NCBI RefSeq assembly: GCF_041906005.1
Contig: NZ_JAYRJY010000001.1
Coordinates: forward strand, 2,046,001-2,110,000
Reading direction: 5' to 3'
Source of the DNA: Ferrovibrio sp041906005
GTDB taxonomy: Bacteria; Pseudomonadota; Alphaproteobacteria; Ferrovibrionales; Ferrovibrionaceae
DNA length: 64,000 nucleotides
The notes under the pieces: model-generated
Told to the model about the DNA's origin: nothing
Seen by the model: only the letters and a program-made list of their open reading frames with translations
The model's database searches: none
Part shown: one piece after another, positions 57,475-64,000 of the stretch
Numbering within the stretch: the first letter of the stretch is position 1
Layout of the letters: every line of letters begins with the position of its first letter
Program-made: the position numbers and the translations under genes

Positions 57475-58845
57475 TCACTCCGGGGTTTGGCGATTGGCGA
57501 TGGCCGAAACCGGGGCCAGCGAGATGCCCTTGGCATCCAGCTTCCCCGCCCAGGCCAGCAGGCGATCCAGCGTCACCGGATAGGGCTGCGCGCTGCCGAT
57601 GGCAATGCCGCCGGCGCGGGCGGTGCGCTCCAGTTCGTCCAGGCGCGCATCGATGGTCTGTGCGCCGGGCTGTGCATCGATCTGCCGGTTGACGAAAGCA
57701 TAGACGCCCCCGGCATCGCGCATGATCTTCGCGGCCACGCTGCGCGGCGCCACGCGGGTATCGACGAACATCAGGCCGCGCTCTTTGAGTTTCAGCGCGA
57801 TGCCACGCATATGCTCGGGCGAGGAGGTGTATTTGCCGCCCATCAGGTTGGTGAAGCCGATATAGCCGCTGGCCCGCGCCAGCAACCAGTCCAGCCGGCG
57901 CACATTTTCCTGGTCGCTCAGGCTGGTCAGCAGGGTATAGGGGCCGGGATCGCTGGTCGGATAGTCGAAGGGTTCCATCGGCATGCCGAGCAGAACTTCG
58001 TGACCGGCACTGCGCGCACGTTCGATCTGCACCGCCAGGTCGGGCGCATAGGGATTGAAGGCAAAGGTGATCGCTGGCGGCAGCCGTTCGGCGGCCAGTG
58101 TGGTGAGTTGCACGTTCAGGCCCATATCCTGCAGCACGATGGCCAGCCGTGGCCGTGTTGCCGGCTCGTCGAAGGGCCGCGCATAGGCGCTCCAGGGCTG
58201 GCGCCCGTCGGCACCGATCTTCGGGATCAGGCCGCGCGGCGTGGCTTCGCTGAGATTGGGGTCGGGGGCCACCAGCAGCCCGCTCGGCAGCCGGCCGATG
58301 GCGGGCGGTGGCGCGGCCTTGTCGGTTTTCTGGTCGGGCGCCAGCCGCGCTTCGGGCGGCAGGGCCAGGCGGGCCACGCCGATGATCACTTCCGAGCCGG
58401 GCAGCGATGTCAGGGTTTCGCCGGTGGTGACCAGCCAGCCGCCCACGCCGGCCAGCATCAGCAGCACGGCGGTCCAGGCCGTCAGCAGCAGGCGCCGGTT
58501 CACCGTGCCGAAATCGCCGCGCAGGAAGGGTGGCCAGAGGATCAGGCCGATGATGCGGAACAGCGCCGCCAGCTTGTGCTTGAAGCCCTTGCGGCGGGGC
58601 GGCGCAGCCGGGATGTCGTCTTCGGCGCGCGTGATCGTCTGGATCAGGTCGGCATCCTGATCGTCGTCTGTCTGCAGCACATGCATGTCGTCGGCATGCA
58701 TGTCTCCCGCGCCGTTCATTTGGCCGGCCTGCCGCCGCCTGCGGCCAAGGCCGCCGAACAGGCGTTTCAACAGGCCCTGTTTCGCTGCAGGGCCTGGCAC
58801 CGCCCGATCCTCGGGATCGGCATGCAGGTCGGATTGATCGGCCAT
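57475..58845 (-). CDS. Divergent polysaccharide deacetylase (YibQ-like)
   Basis: The 456-residue protein has an acidic, disordered cytoplasmic N-terminus (about 1-85), a membrane helix (about 117-137: LLLTAWTAVLLMLAGVGG) and a periplasmic deacetylase-like domain (about 225-456) with RLAIVLQDMGLN, HEVLLGMPMEPFDYP, GYIGFTNLMGGKYTS and RGLMFVDTR. It is located beside envC and ctpA, as in other alphaproteobacteria. Role in the cell wall is likely but not defined. Confidence 0.88.
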   Translation of the reverse strand: MADQSDLHADPEDRAVPGPAAKQGLLKRLFGGLGRRRRQAGQMNGAGDMHADDMHVLQTDDDQDADLIQTITRAEDDIPAAPPRRKGFKHKLAALFRIIGLILWPPFLRGDFGTVNRRLLLTAWTAVLLMLAGVGGWLVTTGETLTSLPGSEVIIGVARLALPPEARLAPDQKTDKAAPPPAIGRLPSGLLVAPDPNLSEATPRGLIPKIGADGRQPWSAYARPFDEPATRPRLAIVLQDMGLNVQLTTLAAERLPPAITFAFNPYAPDLAVQIERARSAGHEVLLGMPMEPFDYPTSDPGPYTLLTSLSDQENVRRLDWLLARASGYIGFTNLMGGKYTSSPEHMRGIALKLKERGLMFVDTRVAPRSVAAKIMRDAGGVYAFVNRQIDAQPGAQTIDARLDELERTARAGGIAIGSAQPYPVTLDRLLAWAGKLDAKGISLAPVSAIANRQTPE

Positions 58846-58881
58846 CGGGTCAGCCTTCTGCTGATCTGTGGCGCCCGCCGC

Positions 58882-60195
58882 TCACTTGCGGGCAGACGGC
58901 TTGGGCGGCGCGCGCAGCACTTCGATGGCAGCCTGCAGCACCAGGTCGGGGCCATCCTGACCGGGCGTCTGCACCTGGGCCGGTGCCGGCACCTTGTTGG
59001 TGTCAGGCTGCTGCTTGGCATCGTCCTCGGTATGGCGCGTGTCGGTCATTTCCCGACGCGCCTTCAGCGCAGCGGCGATCTGGTGGTCGCGCTCGTTCCA
59101 GGCCTCCACATCGGGCACGATGCCGACCTTGTCGATGCTGCGGCCCGATGGCGTGAAATAGCCGGCCGTGGTCAGCTTCATGCCGCCGAACTCGCCCAGC
59201 GGGATCATGGTCTGCACCAGGCCCTTGCCGAAGGTGGTGTTGCCCACCAGCACGGCGCGGTGATGGTCCTGCAGCGCGCCGGCGACGATTTCAGACGCCG
59301 ATGCCGAGCCGCCATTGATCAGCACCGCCATCGGCTTGCTGTCGGCGACGTCGCCACGTTTGGCGTTGTAGCGTTGGCCCTCGTCGGCGCTGGCGCGCAG
59401 CGCGCGGGTCGAAACGATCTCGCCCTGATTCAGGAACGTGTCCGACACCGAGATGGCCTGGTCCAGCAGGCCGCCGGGATTGTCGCGCAGGTCGATGATG
59501 TAGCCTTTCAGCTCCGGCCCCATTTCGGCTTTCAGCTTGTCGATGGCGGCCACCAGGTCCTGCGTGGTGTGTTCGTTGAACGACGAGATACGCAGATAGG
59601 CGAATTCGCCTTCGCGGCGCGACCGCACCACGCGTGTCTTGATCACCGCGCGGGTGATTTTCACGTCGAAGGTCTTGGCCGCGCTGTCATTGCCGCGGCG
59701 GATGGTCAACACGATATTGGTGTTGGGCGCGCCGCGCATCTTCTCGATGGATTCCTGCAGCGACTTGCCCATCACCGGTTCGCCATCCAGATGGGTGATC
59801 ATGTCGCCGGTCAGCAGGCCGGCCTTCTGTGCCGGTGTGTCGTCGATCGGCGACACCACCTTCACCAAACCGTTCTCCTGTGTCACCTCGATGCCCAGCC
59901 CGCCGAACTCGCCGCGTGTCTGTACCCGGGCTTCCTGGAAATTGCGCGGCGGCAGGTAGACCGAATAGGGGTCGAGCGAGGCCAGCATGCCATTGATGGC
60001 GGCCTCCATCAGCTCGTCGTCCTTGGTCTCCTTGTAATAATCGTTGCGCACCCGCTCGAAGATCTCGCCGAACAGGTTGAGCTGCCGATAGGTTTCGTTG
60101 GCCTGCAGGTTGCCCACCTTGCTGGGCGCGGCAAACAGCGCAACCGAGCCCATCAAAGCGAAGGCACAGACACCGCCGAGGAGGAAATTGCGCAT
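58882..60195 (-). CDS. ctpA: S41 carboxy-terminal processing peptidase
   Basis: The 437-residue protein has a signal anchor (MRNFLLGGVCAFALMGSVAL), a PDZ domain (about 90-165: QENGLVKVVSPIDDTPAQKA, MITHLDGEPVMG) and the S41 domain with the Ser in NGGSASASEIVAGAL and Lys in NTTFGKGLVQT. It cuts periplasmic proteins involved in cell wall growth. Its start shares one base with the envC stop (60195). Proline- and glutamine-rich C-terminal tail. Confidence 0.95.
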   Translation of the reverse strand: MRNFLLGGVCAFALMGSVALFAAPSKVGNLQANETYRQLNLFGEIFERVRNDYYKETKDDELMEAAINGMLASLDPYSVYLPPRNFQEARVQTRGEFGGLGIEVTQENGLVKVVSPIDDTPAQKAGLLTGDMITHLDGEPVMGKSLQESIEKMRGAPNTNIVLTIRRGNDSAAKTFDVKITRAVIKTRVVRSRREGEFAYLRISSFNEHTTQDLVAAIDKLKAEMGPELKGYIIDLRDNPGGLLDQAISVSDTFLNQGEIVSTRALRASADEGQRYNAKRGDVADSKPMAVLINGGSASASEIVAGALQDHHRAVLVGNTTFGKGLVQTMIPLGEFGGMKLTTAGYFTPSGRSIDKVGIVPDVEAWNERDHQIAAALKARREMTDTRHTEDDAKQQPDTNKVPAPAQVQTPGQDGPDLVLQAAIEVLRAPPKPSARK

Positions 60196-61412
60196 CAGCC
60201 GCTTACCTTTCTGTCGCCTGAGGCCAGCCAGGGCAGCGGATTGACCGTTTCGCCCTTGCGCCTCAGTTCAAGATATAGGACGGGTTTTTCGCCCGGGGAG
60301 TTGCCCATCAGGCCAACCGGCTCGCCGGCGAGAACCCATTGGCCGACGCTACGGTCGATCCGTCCAAATCCCGCCAATAAGCTATGGTATCCACCGCCAT
60401 GGGCGATAATCAAGAGTTGCCCGTAACCGCGGAACGGTCCGGCGAACATCACTTTGCCGTCAGCCGGCGCGATCACCTGGGCGCCCGGCCGCGCCTCGAT
60501 GCGGATTCCGCGCAGCGGAACGCCATTTTCGTCCGACTGGCCGAAGCGGCCGACCACCCGGCCCCGGGCCGGCAGGGCCGCAGACCCTTCCAGGGCGGCA
60601 TAGGCCTCTGGCGGGTCGCGGTCGCCGCCCTTGGGCGCCGTGCCGCGGTTGCGTGCCTCGGCAGCGCGGCGTTCGGCCTCGCGGCGCTCCTGCTCCAGCA
60701 GGCGGTCGACCAGGGCGCGCAGGTCCTTCGCCTGGGCTGCCAGCTGGCTTGATTTCTCGCGCTCGGAATCGCGCTGTTCCGCGGTTTCCTGGGCTGCCGC
60801 CGCGGTTTCGGCCTGCAGGAATTCCAGATCCCTCCGTTCGCGGTCTAGCTGCTCGATCGCCCGGCCCAGTCGCTCCTGCTCGGCCGCCACGCCCTGCCGC
60901 AGCTTGCCCAGGCGGGTCAATTCGTCTTTCAGGCGGGCGGCACGCTGCTCGATTTCCGGCACCAGGGCGGCCATCAACTGGCTGGCGCGCACCATATCCA
61001 GCGCCGAACCGGGCGCAAGCACCATGGCTTCCGGCGGTTGCCGGCTCAGATGCGCCAGGCTGGCCAGCGTTTCGGCCAGTTCGCCGCGCCGGGCGTCCAG
61101 GGCCTGGCCGGCGGCTTTCTCGTCGGTGATCAGGCGGGCCAGCTTGTCCTCGCTCTGCGACACCAGGTCTTCCTGGGCCTGCAGCTTTCTGGCGGCAACC
61201 ACCAGTCTCTTTTGCAGATCGCGCTGCTTCTGCGCCAGTTTGGCGGCTTCCTGGCCCAGTTCGCGCTCGCGCTGGCGGCTCTGCTCCAGCCGCTTCTGCA
61301 CGTCCTGCAATTGCTGCTGTGGCGCCTGGCCCTGCGCGGGGCCGCTGGCCGCCACCAGCAGCGTCAGCAGTGCCAGCGACGACGTGAATTTACGCAAGGC
61401 GGCGGGTGGCAT
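60195..61412 (-). CDS. envC: Murein hydrolase activator EnvC-like protein
   Basis: The 405-residue protein has a signal peptide (about 1-28), a long coiled coil (about 30-260; Gln, Glu and Arg-rich) and a C-terminal LytM domain (about 285-405). The LytM metal ligands are changed: GIRIEA instead of H-x-G-x-D-x-A, AHGGGYHSL, and LYLELRR instead of HxH. The domain is thus degenerate, as in EnvC, which activates amidases. It overlaps gpmI by 23 bp, and ctpA by 1 bp. Confidence 0.9.
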   Translation of the reverse strand: MPPAALRKFTSSLALLTLLVAASGPAQGQAPQQQLQDVQKRLEQSRQRERELGQEAAKLAQKQRDLQKRLVVAARKLQAQEDLVSQSEDKLARLITDEKAAGQALDARRGELAETLASLAHLSRQPPEAMVLAPGSALDMVRASQLMAALVPEIEQRAARLKDELTRLGKLRQGVAAEQERLGRAIEQLDRERRDLEFLQAETAAAAQETAEQRDSEREKSSQLAAQAKDLRALVDRLLEQERREAERRAAEARNRGTAPKGGDRDPPEAYAALEGSAALPARGRVVGRFGQSDENGVPLRGIRIEARPGAQVIAPADGKVMFAGPFRGYGQLLIIAHGGGYHSLLAGFGRIDRSVGQWVLAGEPVGLMGNSPGEKPVLYLELRRKGETVNPLPWLASGDRKVSG

Positions 61413-62976
61413 TCTGGCTGGCGGCCGCACCGGGCTTGGCCAGGCAATGTCCGGTCATCTCGGCCGGTTGTGGCAGGCCGAGGAAATGCAGCAGGGTCGG
61501 CGCGATGTCGCACAGCCGGCCGTCGCTTAAAGCATAGGCATCGGTGCGTGCGCCGCCGGTCAGCAGCAGCGGCACCGGATTGGTGGTGTGCTGCGTATGG
61601 GCCTGGCCGCTGCTGCGGTCCATCATCTCTTCCAGGTTGCCGTGATCGGCGGTGATCAGCATCACGCCGTCCATCTGTTTCACGGCCTCCTCGACGCGGC
61701 CGACGCAGGCATCCACGGTTTCAGCAGCCTTGATCGCGGCCGGCATCGAGCCGGTATGGCCCACCATGTCCGGGTTGGCATAGTTCACGATGATCAGGTC
61801 GTATTGGCCCGAGGTGATCGCCGCCGTGAGCTTGTCGGTCACTTCCGGCGCCGACATTTCCGGCTGCAGATCATAGGTCTTCACCTTCGGCGACGGCACC
61901 AGGATGCGGTCCTCACCGGGGAATGTCTGCTCCTCGCCGCCATTCATGAAGAAAGTGACATGGGCGTATTTCTCGGTTTCGGCGATGCGCAGCTGTGTCT
62001 TGCCGGCTTTCGCCAGCACCTCGCCCAGTGTGAGCGGATAACGCACCGGCGGAAAAGCAGTCGCGAGGAATTCGTTGAGCTGCGCCGAATATTCCGTCAC
62101 GCCCACGGCGCCGGCAAACCGCACCACGCGGCCGCGGTTGAAGCCGTCGAAATGTGGATCGAGCAACGCCGTAAGGATTTCACGCGCACGGTCGGCGCGG
62201 AAATTCGCCATCAGCACGCCGTCGCCATCCTTCATGCCGCCAAAGCCCGCAATGGCGGTGGGAGTGATGAATTCGTCGGTCTCGTCTGCGGCATAACCCT
62301 GTTCGACAGCGGCCTCGGCGCTGGCCGCCGCCTTGCCCCTGGCATCCACCAGCGCGTCATAGGCCTGGGCCACACGTTCCCAGCGCTTGTCGCGGTCCAT
62401 GGCATAGAAGCGCCCGGAAACGGTGGCAAAGCCGATGCCGTTGATGCCCGCGATCTGCTGGCGCACCTGGGCCAGGAAACCCAGCGCGCTTTTCGGCGGC
62501 GTGTCGCGGCCATCGGCGAACATGTGGATCCACACCTTGACGCCGGCAGCGGCAACGATCTTCGCCAGCGCGGCCATGTGGTCCTGGTGTGAATGCACGC
62601 CGCCATCCGACAGCAGACCCAGCAGATGCAGGGCGCCGCCGCTTTGCTTCAGTTTGGCGATCAGGCCGGTGACGGCCGGGTTGGTCGCCAGGCTGCCATC
62701 GGCCACGGCATTGTCCAGCCGGCCCAGATCGGGCACGGCGATACGGCCGGCGCCGATATTCATGTGGCCCACTTCCGAATTGCCCATCTGTCCGTCCGGC
62801 AGGCCCACATCGCGGCCCGAAGTGCCCATGCGGGCAAAGGGGCGGGTCTCCAGCAGCCGTCGGTAATTGGGCAGCCGGGCCTGGGCCAGTGCATTGTCGG
62901 TCGGGTCCTCGCGCAGGCCCCAGCCGTCCAGGATGCACAAAACGACGGGTTTCTTGGCTTCGGCGGTCTCGGTCAT
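61390..62976 (-). CDS. gpmI: 2,3-bisphosphoglycerate-independent phosphoglycerate mutase
   Basis: Glycolytic/gluconeogenic isomerase with two metals. The 528 residues start VVLCILDGWGLREDPTDNAL (Asp17), have PDGQMGNSEVGHMNIGAGR with the phosphorylated Ser67, FADGRDTPPKSALGFL, ADRAREI, and GHTGSMPAAIKA and ADHGNLEEMMD near the C-terminus. Length typical. It is cotranscribed with envC. The head of the run rsfS-rlmH-gpmI-envC. Confidence 0.97.
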   Translation of the reverse strand: MTETAEAKKPVVLCILDGWGLREDPTDNALAQARLPNYRRLLETRPFARMGTSGRDVGLPDGQMGNSEVGHMNIGAGRIAVPDLGRLDNAVADGSLATNPAVTGLIAKLKQSGGALHLLGLLSDGGVHSHQDHMAALAKIVAAAGVKVWIHMFADGRDTPPKSALGFLAQVRQQIAGINGIGFATVSGRFYAMDRDKRWERVAQAYDALVDARGKAAASAEAAVEQGYAADETDEFITPTAIAGFGGMKDGDGVLMANFRADRAREILTALLDPHFDGFNRGRVVRFAGAVGVTEYSAQLNEFLATAFPPVRYPLTLGEVLAKAGKTQLRIAETEKYAHVTFFMNGGEEQTFPGEDRILVPSPKVKTYDLQPEMSAPEVTDKLTAAITSGQYDLIIVNYANPDMVGHTGSMPAAIKAAETVDACVGRVEEAVKQMDGVMLITADHGNLEEMMDRSSGQAHTQHTTNPVPLLLTGGARTDAYALSDGRLCDIAPTLLHFLGLPQPAEMTGHCLAKPGAAASQNATRRLA

Positions 62977-63085
62977 GGCTCAAGGCGGAAAAGCGGTGGG
63001 AATTCGGGCCTTACATAGCGCAACCGGGCAGCGCCGTCACGCCGGGCTTTCCCATCGCCGTGATCGATTCCACCAATCATGGCGG

Positions 63086-63556
63086 TCAGTCGCGGTGATA
63101 GGGATGTCCGGTCTGCAGGCTCCAGGCCCGGTAGAGCTGTTCCAGCAGCATCACCCTGGCCAGCAAATGCGGCCAAGTCATGGCCGACAGCGACAGTGTT
63201 AGCCGGGCCCTGGCCGTCAGGGCGGGGTCCAGCCCGTCGGCACCGCCGATCAGGAAAGCCACGTCCTGTTCGCCGCCGTCGCGCCATTTCTCCAGGATTT
63301 CGGCGAATTGCCGGCTGGACAGGCTTTTGCCCCGCTCGTCCATCGCCACCAGCACGGCGCCCTTCGGCACGGCCGCCAGCAGCAATTCGGCCTCGCGCGC
63401 CTTGCGCTCGGTCACACTGCCACCCTGTTTGCGGTCTTCCACCTCGCGGATGGTCACCGGCCAGGGCAAACGCTCGCGATAGGAATCGATCAGGCTCTGG
63501 GCCGCGTCGTGCTTGGCCCGGCCAGCCCTACCGATGCAGGCAACCGTGATCTTCAT
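63086..63556 (-). CDS. rlmH: 23S rRNA (pseudouridine1915-N3)-methyltransferase
   Basis: SPOUT methyltransferase modifying ribosomal 23S rRNA. The 156 residues have KITVACIGRAGRAKHDA, LVAMDERGKSLSSRQFAEIL, the SAM knot FLIGGADGLDPAL, LSLSAMTWPHLLARVMLLEQ and RAWSLQTGHPYHRD. All the usual motifs. It lies between rsfS and gpmI, the standard order. A hairpin precedes it. Confidence 0.97.
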   Translation of the reverse strand: MKITVACIGRAGRAKHDAAQSLIDSYRERLPWPVTIREVEDRKQGGSVTERKAREAELLLAAVPKGAVLVAMDERGKSLSSRQFAEILEKWRDGGEQDVAFLIGGADGLDPALTARARLTLSLSAMTWPHLLARVMLLEQLYRAWSLQTGHPYHRD

Positions 63557-63566
63557 GGGTGGTTTT

Positions 63567-63594
63567 CATCGCTCCGGCTGGAACCGGAGCGATG
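63567..63594 (-). other. Hairpin between rsfS and rlmH
   Basis: CATCGCTCCGG (63567-63577) and CCGGAGCGATG (63584-63594) form an 11-bp stem with a 6-nt loop in the 44-bp gap between the two genes. No T-run follows on the minus strand; it may be an mRNA-processing or stability element. Confidence 0.5.
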
Positions 63595-63600
63595 TTGGCA

Positions 63601-64000
63601 TCAGGCCGCAGCGGGCTCGGGAATGGCGGCGCCCCACATCTTTTCCAGATTGTAGAAGCTGCGCACTTCCGGCCTGAAGATATGCACGACGATGTCGCCG
63701 GTATCGATCAGCACCCAGTCGCCCACCGCCTTGCCTTCGGCGCGCACCTTCTTGCCGGTTTCCCGGGTGATGCGCTCCACCAGATGCTCGGCGATGGCCG
63801 CCACCTGGCGCGAGGACCGGCCCGAGGCGACAACGAGGAAATCGGCAATCGACGACTTGCCGGTCAGCTCGATCGAGACGATGTCTTCCGCCTTGTCGTC
63901 GTCCAGCGATTTCAGGATCAGCTTGTGCAGCTTGATCACCGCGGCCGGGATGGCGGCGCGGCGGGCTTCGGCTTTTTTCGGATCAATCGGCTTTTTGGCG
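63601..64000 (-). CDS. rsfS: Ribosome silencing factor RsfS (5' end outside the window)
   Basis: Binds L14 of the large subunit and blocks subunit joining in starvation. The core has LKSLDDDKAEDIVSIELTGKSSIADF, SGRSSRQVAAIAEHLVE, VGDWVLIDTGDIVVHIFRPEVRSFYNLEKMW, all typical. The frame stays open upstream of the GTG at 63939 to the window edge, with a Lys/Ala-rich N-terminus, so the true start probably lies outside. The Ala-rich tail (PEPAAA) ends it. It is in the conserved run nadD-rsfS-rlmH-gpmI. Confidence 0.9.
   Translation of the reverse strand, partial: AKKPIDPKKAEARRAAIPAAVIKLHKLILKSLDDDKAEDIVSIELTGKSSIADFLVVASGRSSRQVAAIAEHLVERITRETGKKVRAEGKAVGDWVLIDTGDIVVHIFRPEVRSFYNLEKMWGAAIPEPAAA

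Noticed and set aside
57487..60426. 979-codon open frame on the plus strand across rppH, yibQ and ctpA
   Set aside because: It crosses several clear minus-strand genes, has no family motif, and His/Gln/Arg-rich composition typical of antisense reading of GC-rich DNA.
60195..60600. Possible frameshift or damage in the LytM domain of the gene at 60195
   Set aside because: The missing zinc ligands match EnvC proteins, in which this domain is naturally degenerate, and the frame is otherwise intact.

Overview
The window is 64 kb of dense, GC-rich bacterial chromosome. Protein families and gene order point to an alphaproteobacterium, probably Rhodospirillales-like. The strongest evidence is the run rsfS-rlmH-gpmI-envC-ctpA-polysaccharide deacetylase-rppH, together with a TIGR02300 (FYDLN acid) protein beside tRNA-Ala and an alpha-type adenosylmethionine decarboxylase/spermidine synthase pair. 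Genus cannot be fixed from sequence reading alone. I saw no insertion sequence, prophage, CRISPR array or rRNA. One tRNA (Ala, GGC) is present.

Layout. (1) 1-3975: tail of a respiratory nitrate reductase operon (narI end), followed by a parvulin isomerase, a beta-carbonic anhydrase, an NnrS membrane protein, a cysteine-less CMD-like protein and the Fe-S repair protein RIC; this reads as a nitrate respiration and nitric oxide stress unit. (2) 4036-6769: DNA polymerase X and an ArsR/SRPBCC pair behind an AT-rich, possibly leaderless promoter with a perfect palindrome. (3) 6854-12173: an omega-aminotransferase, an XRE-cupin regulator, RidA and a TRAP transporter, which look like one uptake and amine/amino acid catabolism module. 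(4) 12506-24384: mixed metabolism and transport (UMF1 MFS, cfa, GST, purH, accA, two hydrolases, HD-GYP, MaoC, LysE, DUF2891, a small peptidoglycan-binding-domain protein). (5) 24431-38069: housekeeping (secA, dapE, truA-fmt-def, rmuC-exoD) and small transporters and regulators. (6) 38204-45535: a Tat-exported DUF3299-like protein, a Rieske oxygenase, an MFS, the speDE polyamine operon behind a highly structured leader, FemAB, a PAS_5 protein, tRNA-Ala and TIGR02300. (7) 45721-53398: aroA, then a LysR regulator with a clear operator before a two-subunit NAD-linked formate dehydrogenase of the Fdh1 type. (8) 53520-64000: a secreted orphan, ArsC, a ferritin-like protein, a second PAS_5 protein, and the cell-envelope/ribosome run ending in a 5'-truncated rsfS.

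Regulatory signals that can be read directly include consensus-like promoters for secA, def, tRNA-Ala and TIGR02300, several bidirectional hairpin terminators between convergent genes, and candidate operators for ArsR, XRE, AraC-side, LysR and the TRAP operon. No large undescribed multi-gene system is obvious. The most interesting unexplained items are the structured speD leader, the AT-rich repeat-filled region before the gene at 23968, and the accessory gene set attached to the nitrate reductase operon.
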